DNA of 64,000 nucleotides, from assembly GCA_039583875.1 (NCBI GenBank), contig CM077153.1:110728568-110792567 (forward strand), in the 5' to 3' direction. Position 1 is the first letter of the stretch, and every line of letters starts with the position of its first letter. Origin of the DNA: Platanthera guangdongensis (taxonomy: Eukaryota; Streptophyta; Magnoliopsida; Asparagales; Orchidaceae). Below the pieces are notes generated by a model, which did no database searches, had not been told where the DNA came from, and saw only the letters and a program-made list of their open reading frames with translations. Positions 9,156-20,600 of this stretch are shown here, piece after piece. A program made the translations under genes and the position numbers.

Positions 9156-9822
9156 TGTTGATGCACGAAAACACAAGGGGGGTCGAGCACAACCAGCTAA
9201 CTTGTTCGATCACAGGGGGAATAGGGGAGGAAAGAAGGAGACTGTCGACCAATCGGTTACTAGCGGTCGCGGCTAAAGGACCGGAAAAGGGGGGCCGCTG
9301 GCAGCGGCAACAGCAGAGTTCGCCCGCCGCGGCTTAAATGTCACTCTTGCGGCGGGCTTTCCTTTACTTCAAATAAGAAACAGTTACAACAAGTAAAAGA
9401 AGAAGAAGCTGGCCGGGCTACAAGCCGCAATACACTAGACTTGAGACCGCAGCTCTTAACAGACGAGCTACTGGATCCCAGTCATGGTCCCTTGGGGAGT
9501 GCACCCTCCCCCTATTTATAGGCTCGGGGGCCTGCCCAAACGGGCAGGGCTAAAATTACCGGCTGCCCGGGGTACAGGAGAACCGGGCAGAGGTGAGGGG
9601 AAGCAAAAGAGAAAGAAACAAGAAAGGAGGGAAGCCGCACGGCCTGGCGGATTCCTCCTGGCGAGCTGACGGTTGGGTCCTTGGGCCTTGTCGCTGAGCA
9701 TGGTCGGCGTTGGCAGCGGCCTGACATGGAGACCGCCCGGCTTGGGAGGCTTGGCGGCTTGAGTAGGCAGGCCGCCCGGTCTGGAAAGCTGCGCGGGCAG
9801 GTCGCGGATTCCGGGCTTATCA
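9156..9822 (-). repeat. Tat-1 5' LTR
   Basis: 667 bp, matching 1067-1733 base for base except about 14 substitutions counted by eye. It carries the TATA box at 9510-9522 (minus). The second ACAAT duplication follows at 9823-9827. Confidence 0.9.
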
Positions 9823-9827
9823 ACAAT

Positions 9828-11383
9828 GGCCTTGGAGAGGTCTTCAGATGGCTGGACTGCAGTATGCTCTGGAAGACAGCTGAAATATATTGAATCAAAA
9901 TCTGATAATAAAGATCTGAGATCCATTGAGAAAACAACAACTTGTGGTGTTGAGGATGGAGCTTGAGTTGAGGTAACAGCAGCTTGAACTGAGGAAATGG
10001 CAGCAGCAGGCAATCTTTCCACTTCATGAGGCATCTCCCCCTGCCTAGATTCAGTCAGGACTGGATCAAGGCACCCAGAGAAAGTCTGTCTGCTAAGGCT
10101 GGAAGATCTACATGCTCAATAGGGACTTGAGCAGAGGTAGAGACTGTAGGTGGAACAGCTGGAGATGTTGGTGGAGAGCTGGTGGATGGTGGAAGAGAGG
10201 GTTGAGATATGGGGATTGTTGAAATGGAAGATAGTGGAATGGAAACAGAGGGTGTGAAGGAGGGTTGTGCAATGATATCTTCAAGTAACTTTTGGTAAGA
10301 GGTGGATGAAGAGGATAGATCAGGAGGGGATGAAGGGGAATCATCCATAAAGGAATCATCCAGTAGGGTGGAGGATGGAATTTTGGATGATGAATCAATT
10401 TCATTGTGAGGGTAATGATGTAAAGGATGGATGATTTCTTCTTATATTGGAAGAGTTGGAGAATGGATTGAAGTTGGAGATGGGCTGGAAATGATGATGG
10501 TGGATGAAATTGTAATGGGGGATGTGATTGGTGGAGATGAAATAAGAGGTGGAGGAGGAGGAGAAGCAGCAAGCAAGTCTTCTGCAGGGGCAGAGACTTG
10601 AGGGGAAGAGACTGTAACAGTCCTTGTGCCTGAAGTTGCAGCTGCAGAGGGCCTGCTGGGCTTCACAATTTGTCTGTCCCACTTGCCAAACAGGGCACAG
10701 GAGAGCCTCTTGGAGGCATTGATGTGCATCCCATTTGATACTAGCAGAGCAGGGCATCTGTTTTGAAGAAACAGCCCTAGTATCCTTCCATAATTCACAA
10801 AATTCTTATTTATCTTCTTCTTAATCAGATCAAAGAAAATCTCTCCACAGTTTAATTGTTTCTTATCTACAATAGCACCCATCAAACATAGTTGATACCT
10901 GGAGATGGTATCATGGGCTGAGTGCTTGGCCAACAGCACCTTTCCTACAACATCAGCTAAGAACCTGTACTCAACAGCCAAATTCTTTTTCAGCAGCTTG
11001 CTAGGGTTTGCAGTTGAATGTCCCATTCTCTCAAGCATAGTAGAAAATTCTTCTCCAGACATCTCAGTAGAATCTTCTCCAGAATGTAATTGAAAAACCT
11101 CTGTCAAGATAGTAGGTGTCAGAGGTACCTGGGTTCCAGAAATTGATCCAATCATTGTATTTTGATCCTGGTTGTGGGCAGTATATACCCACTCCTTTAT
11201 TTCATCTGCAGGTAACTTGATTCTGGTAGACATTATAGTAACTAGCTGTTGTTTCTTGAACAGTTCTAAAATGTCTTGGAAAATCTGATCACTGGTATTG
11301 AAAGAGTCCATGTCAATGTCAAAACCTGCATCGAATTTCATGGCGGCCATAACTGCAACTGAGATGGCCATGGTTTCTTGCAA
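9828..11383 (-). pseudogene. N-terminal part of envelope-like extra ORF of Copia-A
   Basis: The frame starts at 11383 and runs 313 codons to a TAA at 10444-10442. It then continues in the same frame to a TGA at 10055, shifts frame, and reaches the Tat-1 insertion point at 9828. The first 230 residues form a globular, helix-rich region with hydrophobic stretches around SRYQLCLMGAIVD and YGRILGLFLQ; the rest is Ser/Thr/Pro-rich. Position after pol and general character fit the envelope-like ORF of some Sireviruses, but the name reflects position, not proven function. No clear signal peptide or transmembrane helix is visible. Broken by stops, one frameshift and an 8.8-kb insertion. Confidence 0.6.
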
Positions 11384-11509
11384 AAATCAACAAACAATCG
11401 GCCAAGTGTAGAGAGGTTTGGAGGGAAAGATAATTTTTGCAGAAAGATTGAAAGCGCAAAAGGAGAACGATGGCCGAAAAATGAATTTTATATTAGGGTT
11501 CGACGCAGA

Positions 11510-11790
11510 AAAGGAAAGATCGTTGAACTCAGTTCGACGATCGGGGCTTCTAAAGGAAGCTGAAAGGTCATCAACATCGTCGATCTCCGTTCGACGATAT
11601 TGGAGAGCGTCGAGCTCCGTTCGACGATAGTTCAGAAAATAAAATCGTCGAGCTTCGTTCGACGATCGCTGACCTGGAGAGATTGTTGAGCACTATCTGA
11701 GAAGCGCTGAACGCTGGTCGATGATTTCGAAAAGCGTCGATCTCCGTTCGACGATCGGGGGGAAAATCGTCGAGCGTAGTTCAGAGACCA
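11510..11790. repeat. Palindrome array between pol and envelope-like ORF of Copia-A
   Basis: At least five copies of an interrupted palindrome with arms TCGTCGA and TTCGACGA around a short spacer (GCTCC, TCTCC). The same palindrome recurs at 15230-15425 and 18240-18560. Confidence 0.8.
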
Positions 11791-11958
11791 GAAACACTCT
11801 ATACACTAGAAAAATTAAGATGTTTGCCTAGTCTTGGTCAATTTTAGAGTTTAAAATCTTGGATATTATTTTAGACTTCCTCCATCTAACATTCCTAACT
11901 GATTTAGGAAGAAGATGTGTTTCTTTTCATCCAAGGGTTTGGTGAAAATATCTCCCCT

Positions 11959-12642
11959 TTACAAATCAGTTGAGATATATTGAAGTTCAACTTTGTTTTT
12001 CTCAACATTATCCCTTAAGAAGTAATGCCTAATTTCAATGTGTTTTGTCCTACTATGGAGGACTGGATTTTGAGCTATAGAAATAGCACTTGTATTATCA
12101 CAAAAGATTTTAGACTTCTCTAAGTTGTAGCCATAGTCTAGGAGTTGGTTTTGAATCCACAAGATTTGTGAACAACAACTACATGCAGCCATATATTCAG
12201 CTTTAGCAGTTGAAGTTGACACAGAAGTTTGTTTCTTGCAAAACCAAGAGACGAGTCTGTCACCAAGAAACTGGCAAGTTCCACTGGTGCTTTTCCTATC
12301 AATTCTGCATCCAGCATAATCAGCATCAGAAAATCCAGTTAAGTCAAATGCTGAATCTTTTGGATACCAGAGACCTAGATTTGGACAACTATTTACATAT
12401 CTGGGAATCCTTTTTACTAATGTTAGGTGTGACTCTCTAGGGCTCACTTGGAATCTAGCACATATGCATGTAGCAAACATTATGTCAGGTCTACTAGGTG
12501 TAAGGTATAATAAGGAGCCAATCATTGCTCTATATGTTGTCTGATCAACAGGTTTCCCATATTCATCAGTATCTAATACAGCATTAGTAGGCATAGGTGT
12601 TTTCATACAAGATACTTCAGACATACCAAATTTCTTAACCAA
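11959..12642 (-). pseudogene. pol: Copia-A RNase H fragment
   Basis: A 227-residue frame covering the end of RT and RNase H of a copia polyprotein: the SLLYLTPSRPDI region, GFSDADYAGC with the first catalytic Asp, the STSGTCQFLG motif and the closing RTKHIEIRHYFLRD block. It overlaps the RT frame (12603-13259) in a different frame, so a frameshift separates them. The frame ends before the usual ILTK motif. Confidence 0.8.
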
Positions 12643-13259
12643 TTCTTTTGCATACTTGGTTTGAGAAATGAATTGCCTTCAGCATGTTGTTTGACTTGCA
12701 ATCCTAGAAAGAAGGATATCTCACCCATGCTACTTATTTCAAATTTGGAATGCATTAGATTGGAGAACCTTCTGCACAAATTTGAATCAGTAGAACCAAA
12801 AATAATATCATCTACATAGATTTGTACTAGTAGGGTATGAGACTTATGGGTTCTAATAAAAAGAGTTTGGTCTACTCTACCCCTTATAAATTCATTTTTC
12901 AGGAGAAAGCATGCTAGGGTCTCATACCATGCTCTAGGAACTTGCTTGAGACCATATAATGCTTTATGCAATTTAAAAACATAATCTGGATGAGATGAAG
13001 AGATAAAACCTGGAGGTTGTCTGACATAGACTTCTTCTTTGATGTCTCCATTGAGAAAGACACTTTTTACATCCATCTGGTATACTTTGAAGGCTTTGTG
13101 TGCTGCATATTCTAAGAAGATTCTAATAGCCTCCAATCTTGCAACTGGTACAAAAGTCTGGTCATAATCTATGACTTCTTCTTGAGAGTACCCTTGAGCA
13201 ACTAGTCTTGCCTTGTTTCTTACAATTACTCCTTGATCATCCAATTTGTTTCTGAACAC
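12603..13259 (-). pseudogene. pol: Copia-A reverse transcriptase fragment
   Basis: 218 residues of copia [14 protein letters not shown], the catalytic [12 protein letters not shown] block, [10 protein letters not shown], and the YVDDIIFG active site. All three catalytic Asp appear present. The usual KWV-F entry segment upstream is broken by stops and the downstream part shifts frame. Decayed. Confidence 0.85.
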
Positions 13260-13358
13260 CCACTTTGTTCCAACAATGGAGTGATCCTTAGGCCTTGGTA
13301 CTAGTTCCCAAACTTTTTTCCTTTAAAATTGATGCAACTCTTCTTGCATTGCAATGAT

Positions 13359-14990
13359 CTAGTGTGCATCTTGCTCGGCATCTTGAATGGATTGAGGTTC
13401 AATTTGAGATAGGAAGCCAGTGTGCAACAGGTTTTGGTTGACCTGATTTCTGGTTTGCACACCAGCTGAGATGTCTCCAATTACTTGGGAAATTGGATGG
13501 TCTCTTGATGTTACTAAATCAATAGGGGGTGCTGATTGTTCACCAACCTGGGTTGTTGTTTCCTCTTGTGGTACAACAACTGGCTCTTCAAGAAGTTTCT
13601 CTTCAAGGTGTTGATTGTCTTCTTCATCTTCACTGCTTTCCTCTTTTTGAATGATTTGTAATCTGTTCAAGTCTTCAGCAAGAGAAAGTACCTGCAAAGG
13701 TTCTATGGTAGAGTGTTCTTCTCCTTGAAAGACATGTTAGATTCATCAAAAGATATGTGAACAGATTCTTCAATTTTAAGAGTTGATTTATTATAAACCC
13801 TCTAAGCCTTACTGATCATGGAGTATCCCAGAAACACTCCTTCATCAGCTTTAGCTTGAAATTTTGCTAAATATTTATTGTCATTATTATGAATATAGCA
13901 AATACAATCAAAAATTCTAAAGTAATCTACTTTAGGTTTCTTCCCTTTGAGTAATTCATAGGGAGTCTTGCCCTTCAGTTTGTGTATTAAACTTCTATTC
14001 AGCACATAGTTGGACGTGTTCACTGCCTCTGCCCAAAAGGATAGAGGAAGGTGAGCATCCGACAACAATGTAGTGGCAGATTCAATAAGGATTCTATTTT
14101 TCCTTTCAGCTACCCCATTTTGTTGAGAAGTTCGAGGAGCTGAGAAAGTGTGCCTGATCCCTTCACTCTGACAGAACTCTTGCATAAGAAGAGAACCAAA
14201 CTCTATCTCATGATCACTTCTGATCAGGGCAATGTGAGTATTGAACTCAATCTATATGCATTTGAGAAACTCTGTCAAACATTTAAAGTTATCAGACTTC
14301 TTCCTCAGAAAGAACACACATGTGAATCTAGAGAAGTCATCTACAACTACTAAAATGTAAGATTTCCCTCCTAAGCTTTTTACTATAATGGGTCCAAAAA
14401 GATCCATGTGTAACAGATACAAAATCCTAGGTGAATCACTCTTATTAAGTGACTTGAAACTATTTTTAGTTTGCTTGCCTAATTGACAAGCCTTGCAGAG
14501 TCCTTCCTTCTTGTAGGGGCCAGAAGGTAGTCCTCTAACATGGTTGTCCTTGGATAGCCTAGCAATGGTTCTAAGGTTTATATGTCCTAATCTCTTATGT
14601 CATAATACATTAGTTCTACTAACAGAGTTAAACAGGCAAATATCTAATTCAGTTGAAAGAAAATCTACCAAATAGATGTTACCTTTCCTTTTACCTGCCA
14701 ACACAGTTGTGTTGTCCTCTGATTTGATCCTGCATAAGGATTTGCTGAAAGTCACCTGATAGCCTTCATCACATAGCTGACTGATGCTGATCAGGTTGTG
14801 CTTCAGTCCTTCCACATAGACTATCTTCTTGAATGTGACTGTCCCAATTTGAACTGCACCGTATCCTTTAGTCAGTCCAAAGTTTGAGTCACCAAAAATG
14901 ACTTGGGTTCAAGCTTGGCTTTAAAGGATGTGAGGTTATCCTTATTTTCTATCATGTGCTTGGAGCACCCACTATCCAAATATCATTGTT
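13359..14990 (-). pseudogene. pol: Copia-A protease and integrase remains plus IN-RT linker
   Basis: Reading right to left: YLDSGCSKHM of the protease (about 14980) with the catalytic DSG kept but a stop just before it; the pre-integrase segment (14815-14600); a broken zinc-binding region (HKRLGH); the integrase core with MDLFGP and a damaged RSDHEIEFG; the intact 127-residue stretch 14185-13802 (SAPRTSQQNGVAERKNR, catalytic Glu); then an acidic linker (13697-13359). Several stops and frameshifts lie between, so no functional integrase can be made. Confidence 0.8.
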
Positions 14991-15031
14991 GGTTTGATGT
15001 TGGATAGGTCTTCACCTGCACATAAAATAAT

Positions 15032-17046
15032 TTACTTGTTTTTGACCCAGTTTACCTTGGGCCTAGGTTGATAACCTTTAAATTCAGAAATAAATGACAT
15101 CCCTGGTTGACTCTTATAACCTTCAGGATGATATCTCCTTGGGGGTATTATCCATTCAGTATAATGGTTAAATCTTTGGGATGAAGGACCCCTAGGATTG
15201 GATTTTGATTTACCCTTGAAAGAATTTCGAAAGCTCTGATCTCTGTTAGACGATCGGTGAGCTGCGTTCGACGATCTTGGGTCAGATCGTCGAGCTCCGT
15301 TCGACGGTCGACTGTGGCAGAGTTCAGGAATTAGAGATCGTCTACCTGAGTTCGACGATTTTGCCTGAGATCGTCGATCTGATTTCGGCGATTGTCGAGC
15401 GCCGTTCGACGATTTCTGCTGGATCTTGGTTTTCTTAGGTAGATCAGAATTTTTCCTAGCTACCTCTACAACTCCCTTCCCTTTATCAGAAATAAACTTA
15501 ATTGGGGTTGTTAGCACTATAGGTTGGCTGGATGAAGCACCCAAGCCCAGTGTACTATTGAATCTGGAGTTCACTATGCTTGTGATGTCCATTAGCTTGA
15601 TGCTTCTCCCATTAAGGGATTCTTCAAGCTTTTTGGCCTCTGATAGCTCACTTTTTAGTGAAGCTATCTGCTCCCTACAGCACTCCAACTTCTCAGAGAG
15701 TTTGAGGTTTTCTGATTTTAAGGAACTGTGTTCAAACAATTGATTTCTGAGAGAGATAATTTCCTTCTCAGATTTTAATAAGTCTAAGCACAGTGTTTTA
15801 AATTCATACTTAAAGTCCTCATAATTGAAATCAAATGAGTATATTACCTGGTCTTCTTCAGGTTGAGTCTTTGAGTGTGACTCTGACTCTTCTGCATCTG
15901 AACTATGTTGTGAGGCATTGATAGCCATCATGCAGAATTCCTTCTCTTCAGCATTATCTTCATCATCACTGGAGCTGGATGAAGCTTCTGATTCTTCTTC
16001 TGTTTCACTCCAAGATTCAGCAACAAATACCTTCCTTGTGTGTTTGTTCTTGCTGGAGGAGGGTTTGCCATTGCCATTCTTCTTGAAGTCTTTATCTTTC
16101 TTCTTTCTCTCTTGTCCTTTCTGTCCTTATTTTTGTTCTCTGGACAGTCAGGCACAATGTTGTCTGGTTTCCTGCAACCAAAGCAAATAATTTCTTTATT
16201 ATTTGACTTATCATATCTTGGCTTGTCATGCTCTTTGTATGATCTCTTCCTGAAGTCCTTTCTGGTCATCTTGTAAAATCTTTTGGCCAGTAAGCTAAGC
16301 AGCTCATCATTGCCTGTAACCTTGTATTCAGGCTGATCTTCAGCGGCTTTGAAAGCTATTGTCTTTTCCTTTCTTGTGGCTGGTGAGGCAGCCTTCTACT
16401 CTTCTTCTCTATTTTTGATGAACAGCTCATAAGATTTGAGCTTGCCCAAGAGAGCTTCTGTGGTGATCTCATTGAGACTTCTCGCATCCTTGATTGGCCA
16501 GATCCTTGAGTCCCAAGTGCTTGGGATGCACATTAGGATTTTGTCATTTAGCTCAGCCAATGAGATCTCATTATCCAAAGTCTTCAGTTCATTGACTATC
16601 AGACTGAGTCTGTTATACATGTCTGCAACTGACTCAGCTTCTCCTTTCTTGAAGTTATCATATTGAGTTATCAGGTGAGATCTTCTGTCCTTTCTTTCAT
16701 CAGTTGATCCTGAGACTATTTCATATAGCTTATCCCAGATTTCATTTGCTGAGTTGCATTCAGCTACCTTTTGGAAAATGTAATCAAACATAGGCTGGGC
16801 TAAGATATTCATAGCCTTTGCATCTGCTACTCTCCACTTCTTGATCTCTGCATCTGTTCCTGAGGGAGGTGTAACAACATTTGTACTTGTGCTCTCTGGA
16901 GGTCTTGGACACACTGTCAAAACAGAATTGAAGATGTCCTCATCAATAGAATTCATGTAGACTCTAATCCTTGCCTTCCAAAGTGCAAACTTGGACAGAT
17001 TGCACACTGGAGGTCTGGTGCTAGCATAATCTTTGTTTTGGGCCAT
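15032..17046 (-). pseudogene. gag: Copia-A gag and gag-pol linker
   Basis: Starts at the Met at 17046 shortly after the primer site. Residues 1-216 are a copia-type Gag core (ALWKARIRVYM, IWDKLYEIVSG, LKSYELFI). A TAG at 16396 interrupts the frame, which then continues to a zinc knuckle reading CFGCRKPDNIVPDC, where the essential His has become Asn. A frameshift near 15930 follows, then a 299-residue segment (15931-15032) with a coiled coil and an in-frame palindromic repeat coding RSSN-x-ARRS units (15230-15425), and a stop at 15032. Long coiled extensions between Gag and protease are usual in Sireviruses. Confidence 0.8.
15230..15425. repeat. Palindrome array inside the Copia-A coding region
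   Basis: Five to six copies of ATCGTCGA...TTCGACGAT-type palindromes, in frame with the gag-pol linker. Same motif as in the element's LTR and pol-env spacer. Confidence 0.8.
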
Positions 17047-17163
17047 GTTTTGTGAAGAAATAATTCTAATAACAAAATCTACAGCAGGCAGATCTAACTA
17101 TAGGAATCTTGGGATTCAGGTGTTAGCATGTGCAACCACTAAGGTTGGTATTTTTAACCAACC

Positions 17164-17177
17164 TCCCTCTGATACCA
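17164..17177 (-). other. Primer binding site of Copia-A
   Basis: The minus strand reads TGGTATCAGAGGGA, the initiator-Met tRNA type used by most plant copia elements, two bases inside the LTR edge. Confidence 0.85.
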
Positions 17178-17179
17178 AT

Positions 17180-18737
17180 TGAAAGTGTGAGTTAGATCTG
17201 ATATACTCTAGAGGGGGGGGGGGTGAATAGAGTATGGTGCTTGCTAAAAACTTTTTACAATAGTTGTTGTATTCTTATGTGAACAGGGAAGCAAATAATA
17301 AAAAGTAAATCTAAACACAAAATGATCGCAGAGCAATCTAGTCACAAAGCACATCCAGAAACAAAAATAAAGACAAGCAACCAGATGACACAAGGAGCTA
17401 TAGTGGTTCCCCAATAAACCTGGGTACATCCACTCTTCTACCACCCTAGGTAGGAATCCACTGCAGGATGAGTTGATCAGGTGTCCTGGGCACCAATGAG
17501 CTTTTGATAAGGTGCTCAAAAACCAGACCAGATTTTTTGATCAGGTGTCTTGCCACCACTGAGTGTTGATAAGGTCTCAAAAACCACACACAAACTTTTG
17601 AAAGGAGTTTGAAAAACCCTGTACAGCAGAGAGAGAGAGGGATGAGAGGATCTTCTCTGTCAACAGTCAAAGAGAAGATTGTGGATGTTGTCAAAGCTCC
17701 CCCTGAGATCTGTAGTTGTTCAGGAAGTGAAGCTTTGCAGTAGGGTGATAGGCCTTCAGAAAATTGATCTCCAACAAATGATGATTTCAGCAACAACTAA
17801 AATGTGAGGTGTTTGGAGTCTTGAATGATGATGGCCTTGAACACTTGAATCAAAAGAGATCTGAAGATTTCAGTTTGTTGATCTCCTTTGGTGATGGTAT
17901 TCTTGTATGAATCTCTAGACTGAGAATGTCTGCAGCTCTTTCTCTTTCTCTTGTGTAATTGATGTTGTGAGAGCAGTTGTTGCAGAGAATAATTTTTTTA
18001 TGTTCTATATTATACAGCAGGAATGAATAATCTCTTGTTTTATTCTCTTGGTGTGAATAGAAATGATCCATTGTCCAAGATAGCCGTTGGTCTGTCATAA
18101 ATGACTTCCTTAATTGCTTTTGTCTACTAGAGGAAAGTCCAATAAAACATTCCTTGATAATTCCTTGAAACTTGCTCCAGAATAAATGAAAACGGCTACA
18201 AGATCTCTGAATTAATTGCTGAGAACAATTCCTTAGCTGTCCAAATTTGAATCTTGAAAATCGTTGAACTCTTCAGAAAAAACGACGAACTGAGCTCCAC
18301 TATCGTCGAACTGAGCTCAGAGATTTGGACTTTTACAGAAACAGAGATCGTCGATCTGAGCTCAACTATCGTCGATCTAAGCTCAGAGATTAAGAATCAA
18401 ACTGGAGTCAAGATCGTCGACCTGAGCTCGAAGATCGTCGAATGGAGTTCGACGATTTGTTGAAGTTGAGCTCAGCGATCGTCGAATGGAGTTCGATGAT
18501 CCGTCAAAGTGAGCTCAACGATCGTCGAATGGAGTTCGACGATTCGTCGTACTGAGCTTGACGAAATGACTTAGTCTCCAAACTGAAAAACTCTGGTCTT
18601 GAGGGCAGCTTCCAAACCTAAGTACTAACCCTTAGACTCAATTCTACTTGACCTTTAGATCTATACAATGAGGTCAAAACAAGTTTCCTAAGAGACATAG
18701 TGATCCTGCCCCAAATTAGTAATAGGGTGTTCCAACA
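17180..18737 (-). repeat. Copia-A 5' LTR
   Basis: 1558 bp from TGAAAGTG to ...TTCCAACA (plus strand). Near its left edge is TCTAGAG, an 11-G run (17213-17223) and TGAATAG, a block shared with Copia-B and Copia-F. A palindrome array fills 18240-18560, near the start of U3. Confidence 0.85.
18240..18560. repeat. Palindrome array in Copia-A LTR (U3)
   Basis: About nine units of ATCGTCGA(A/T)-NTGAG-(C/T)TC(A/G)ACGAT type. Arms read TCGTCGAA and TTCGACGA with GAG or GGAG between, often alternating with a GAGCTC core. Confidence 0.85.
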
Positions 18738-18882
18738 CCATGTTACGGGCGTGACTGTGCTGACACGGGCGTGTCCCACCCGTGTGTCGTGTCGAGTATT
18801 GAACTGATGCCAAAAACTATCGTAATGCTTCGCCTAAGCAGAACACGGGTAAGGACACGGGCGTGTCCCTACCCATGTCACT

Positions 18883-18894
18883 TTTATATAAAAG
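18883..18894 (+). promoter_or_regulatory. Possible TATA box of the Tekay-1 LTR
   Basis: TTTATATAAAAG follows a cluster of CACGGGCGTG palindromes (18745-18880) and precedes a gene-leader-like stretch. Promoter role is inferred from sequence only. Confidence 0.4.
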
Positions 18895-19329
18895 TGGAAA
18901 TGATAACCCTAGCCGTTTTCACTCCTCATTTCAGCCGTTTTTTTGAGAGAAACTCCTGTTGAGAGAAGGAAGTCGCTAGATCTAGTTCTAGAGGAGAAGA
19001 TCCGCCGCCGCCACGGAAAAGAAGATACCGTCGAGAAGAGTCATGAGATCCATGGCCGAAAATGGTGGAAACGCCGAAAATGAGGTGATCTTCCTACCCT
19101 CTCCCTTGGTGCTAGATCTTTAGTTATTTTATTAGGATAGATATCGACTCAAGAGAGTCTTGATGCAGAGAAGGAGTTTTCTAGGGACGGCCATGCGATG
19201 ATGGGTGGATTATTTCGTGAAGAATCATGGCCCTTTGAGGGTGAATAGGGAGGATGAATTTCAGGAGTGATTTTGGAAGATCGACTTGAAGAGGAAGATG
19301 AACCGATACCGTTCATTCCTCTTTACGAA

Positions 19330-19735
19330 GCGTGCAGAATCTGTATTCTGCGCGCAGCGATCTTCTTGGCCATTTGCATGTAGTATGTGTCCGGATCTGG
19401 GCTTTTAACTAAACACGAAAGTTGAAGCCCTTGAAAATATCTTTCCAACGAGTGGTTGCACGTCTTCATGCGAAGTCTGTAGCCACGGAAAAGTCTGAAC
19501 GAACATGACATCCAATAAATCCTGCATGCAGAAATTGTGTTCTTTACGCAGTGGATTTCAAGGCTGATTTCAAATAGGATACACTCAAATCTGGGTTGTG
19601 GGCTGACTATGAAAGTTGTAACCCATGGAAGACCTTTCCATCGAGGGGTTACACGTCTTCACCAGATTCCTGTAGCTTCGGGAATCTCCGGTCGAAGTTG
19701 CTGTCCAGATTTATTCTGCACTTAAATTCTGGGGT
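19330..19735 (+). repeat. Two tandem copies of an about 200-bp segment in the Tekay-1 LTR
   Basis: The two halves (about 19330-19515 and 19530-19735) share the order 'TGCAGAAT...ATCTGGG...GAAAGTTG...CCTTTCCA-CGAG-GGTT-CACGTCTTCA' with about 30% divergence by eye. No coding meaning seen. Confidence 0.55.
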
Positions 19736-20194
19736 TTATATAATATGAATTTGAATTCGGTGGAATCGATGATGCTAATTAACTCTAGATTTTGATGAAC
19801 TATTTTATGCTGACCACCGCAGTGCTATGAATGATAAATCTTGTTAATTATATTTCATAAAACTGAATTGTGGACCAAGCTTTATTGCATGATATGACTT
19901 GCTAAAATTGATGGATTATTATAAATGTGCACCATGTTTATATTATGATGAATGAAATGACTAGTTACAAATTGGTAGATTATTATTTATGCGCATCATG
20001 TTGGTAATATGTTGAAGTCATTTGTAATGACAAATAGAAGGATAAACCATGGCCATGAGTATGTATGATGGTTAGAATGAAATGTAGTAGTCCAATACTT
20101 AGAGCATAGTCTCACTACGGGTAGTATTGTGGAGGGATGTAAGTGCGGCGTTGGCCGTCACTAGTTGAGTTAATGTTGAAATGAGGTATAGTTG

Positions 20195-20600
20195 GACGGT
20201 TGGGCTTGGTCCTCGGTGTTCACGTCCCGGGGCTCCTTCCGTGCCGAGTGGATGGTTGGGCTATTTCCTCGTGCTTACTTCTGAGGCCCCTTCCATGCTA
20301 CGGTGTTGTGAAATTTGCAGGTGGTGTGAGTCGACACGTGATGTCGTAATCCCGGGTTAAGGATAGTGTGGCAGGTCTACGGGCTCGCCGATCGTCACAG
20401 CAACGGGAGCTGACTGTTAGACTTTGGGCGGTTGGGCTTGGTCCTCGGTGTTCACGTCCCGGGGCTCCTTCCGTGCCAGGTGAACGGTTGGGCTTGGTCC
20501 TCGTGCTTACTTCCGAGGCTCCTTCCGGGTCACACAAGGCCAGTTCGGGGCTTGGTCCTCGGTGCACATCTACCCGAGGCTCCTGCTGGGCCATAGTACG
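20195..20600 (+). repeat. About 50-bp tandem repeats in the Tekay-1 LTR
   Basis: Five copies, one separated from the rest, of a unit built on GGTTGGGCTTGGTCCTCGG followed by CGTCCCGGGGCTCCTTCCG or a close variant. A weaker two-copy version (GGTCCGGGGAGCTTCGGCTCG) is at 40696-40765 in Tekay-2. Confidence 0.65.

Larger units (their letters stand above)
1067..9822 (-). mobile_element. Tat-1: non-autonomous Tat-like Ty3/gypsy element with gag and two antisense genes
   Basis: An 8756-bp element with two 667-bp LTRs (1067-1733, 9156-9822) and duplication ACAAT. In its own sense (minus) it has the 5' LTR on the right, gag (8878-7769), a tandem repeat (7288-7490), then a long region with no protease, RT, RNase H or integrase, and the 3' LTR on the left. 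The space where pol should be holds two plus-strand genes (1923-3998 and 4459-6257), each behind its own TATA box. Antisense extra ORFs are known from plant Tat-lineage gypsy elements. With no pol it must have moved using enzymes of another element. By eye the LTRs differ at about 14 of 667 positions, nearly all transitions. Confidence 0.9.
1..18737 (-). mobile_element. Copia-A: Sirevirus-type Ty1/copia retrotransposon, decayed, left end outside window
   Basis: Minus-strand element read right to left: 5' LTR (17180-18737), Met-type primer site (17164-17177), gag (to 15032), protease/integrase/RT/RNase H fragments (to 11959), then an envelope-like frame that runs off position 1. The right LTR edge reads ...TTCCAACA, so the element's own strand starts TGTTGG. 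Every coding part has stops or frameshifts, so it is dead as a coding element. Tat-1 (1067-9822) is inserted within its last gene. The 3' LTR is not in the window, so the target duplication cannot be checked. Sirevirus assignment is inferred from the long LTR, the long coiled gag extension and the extra gene after pol. Confidence 0.85.
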
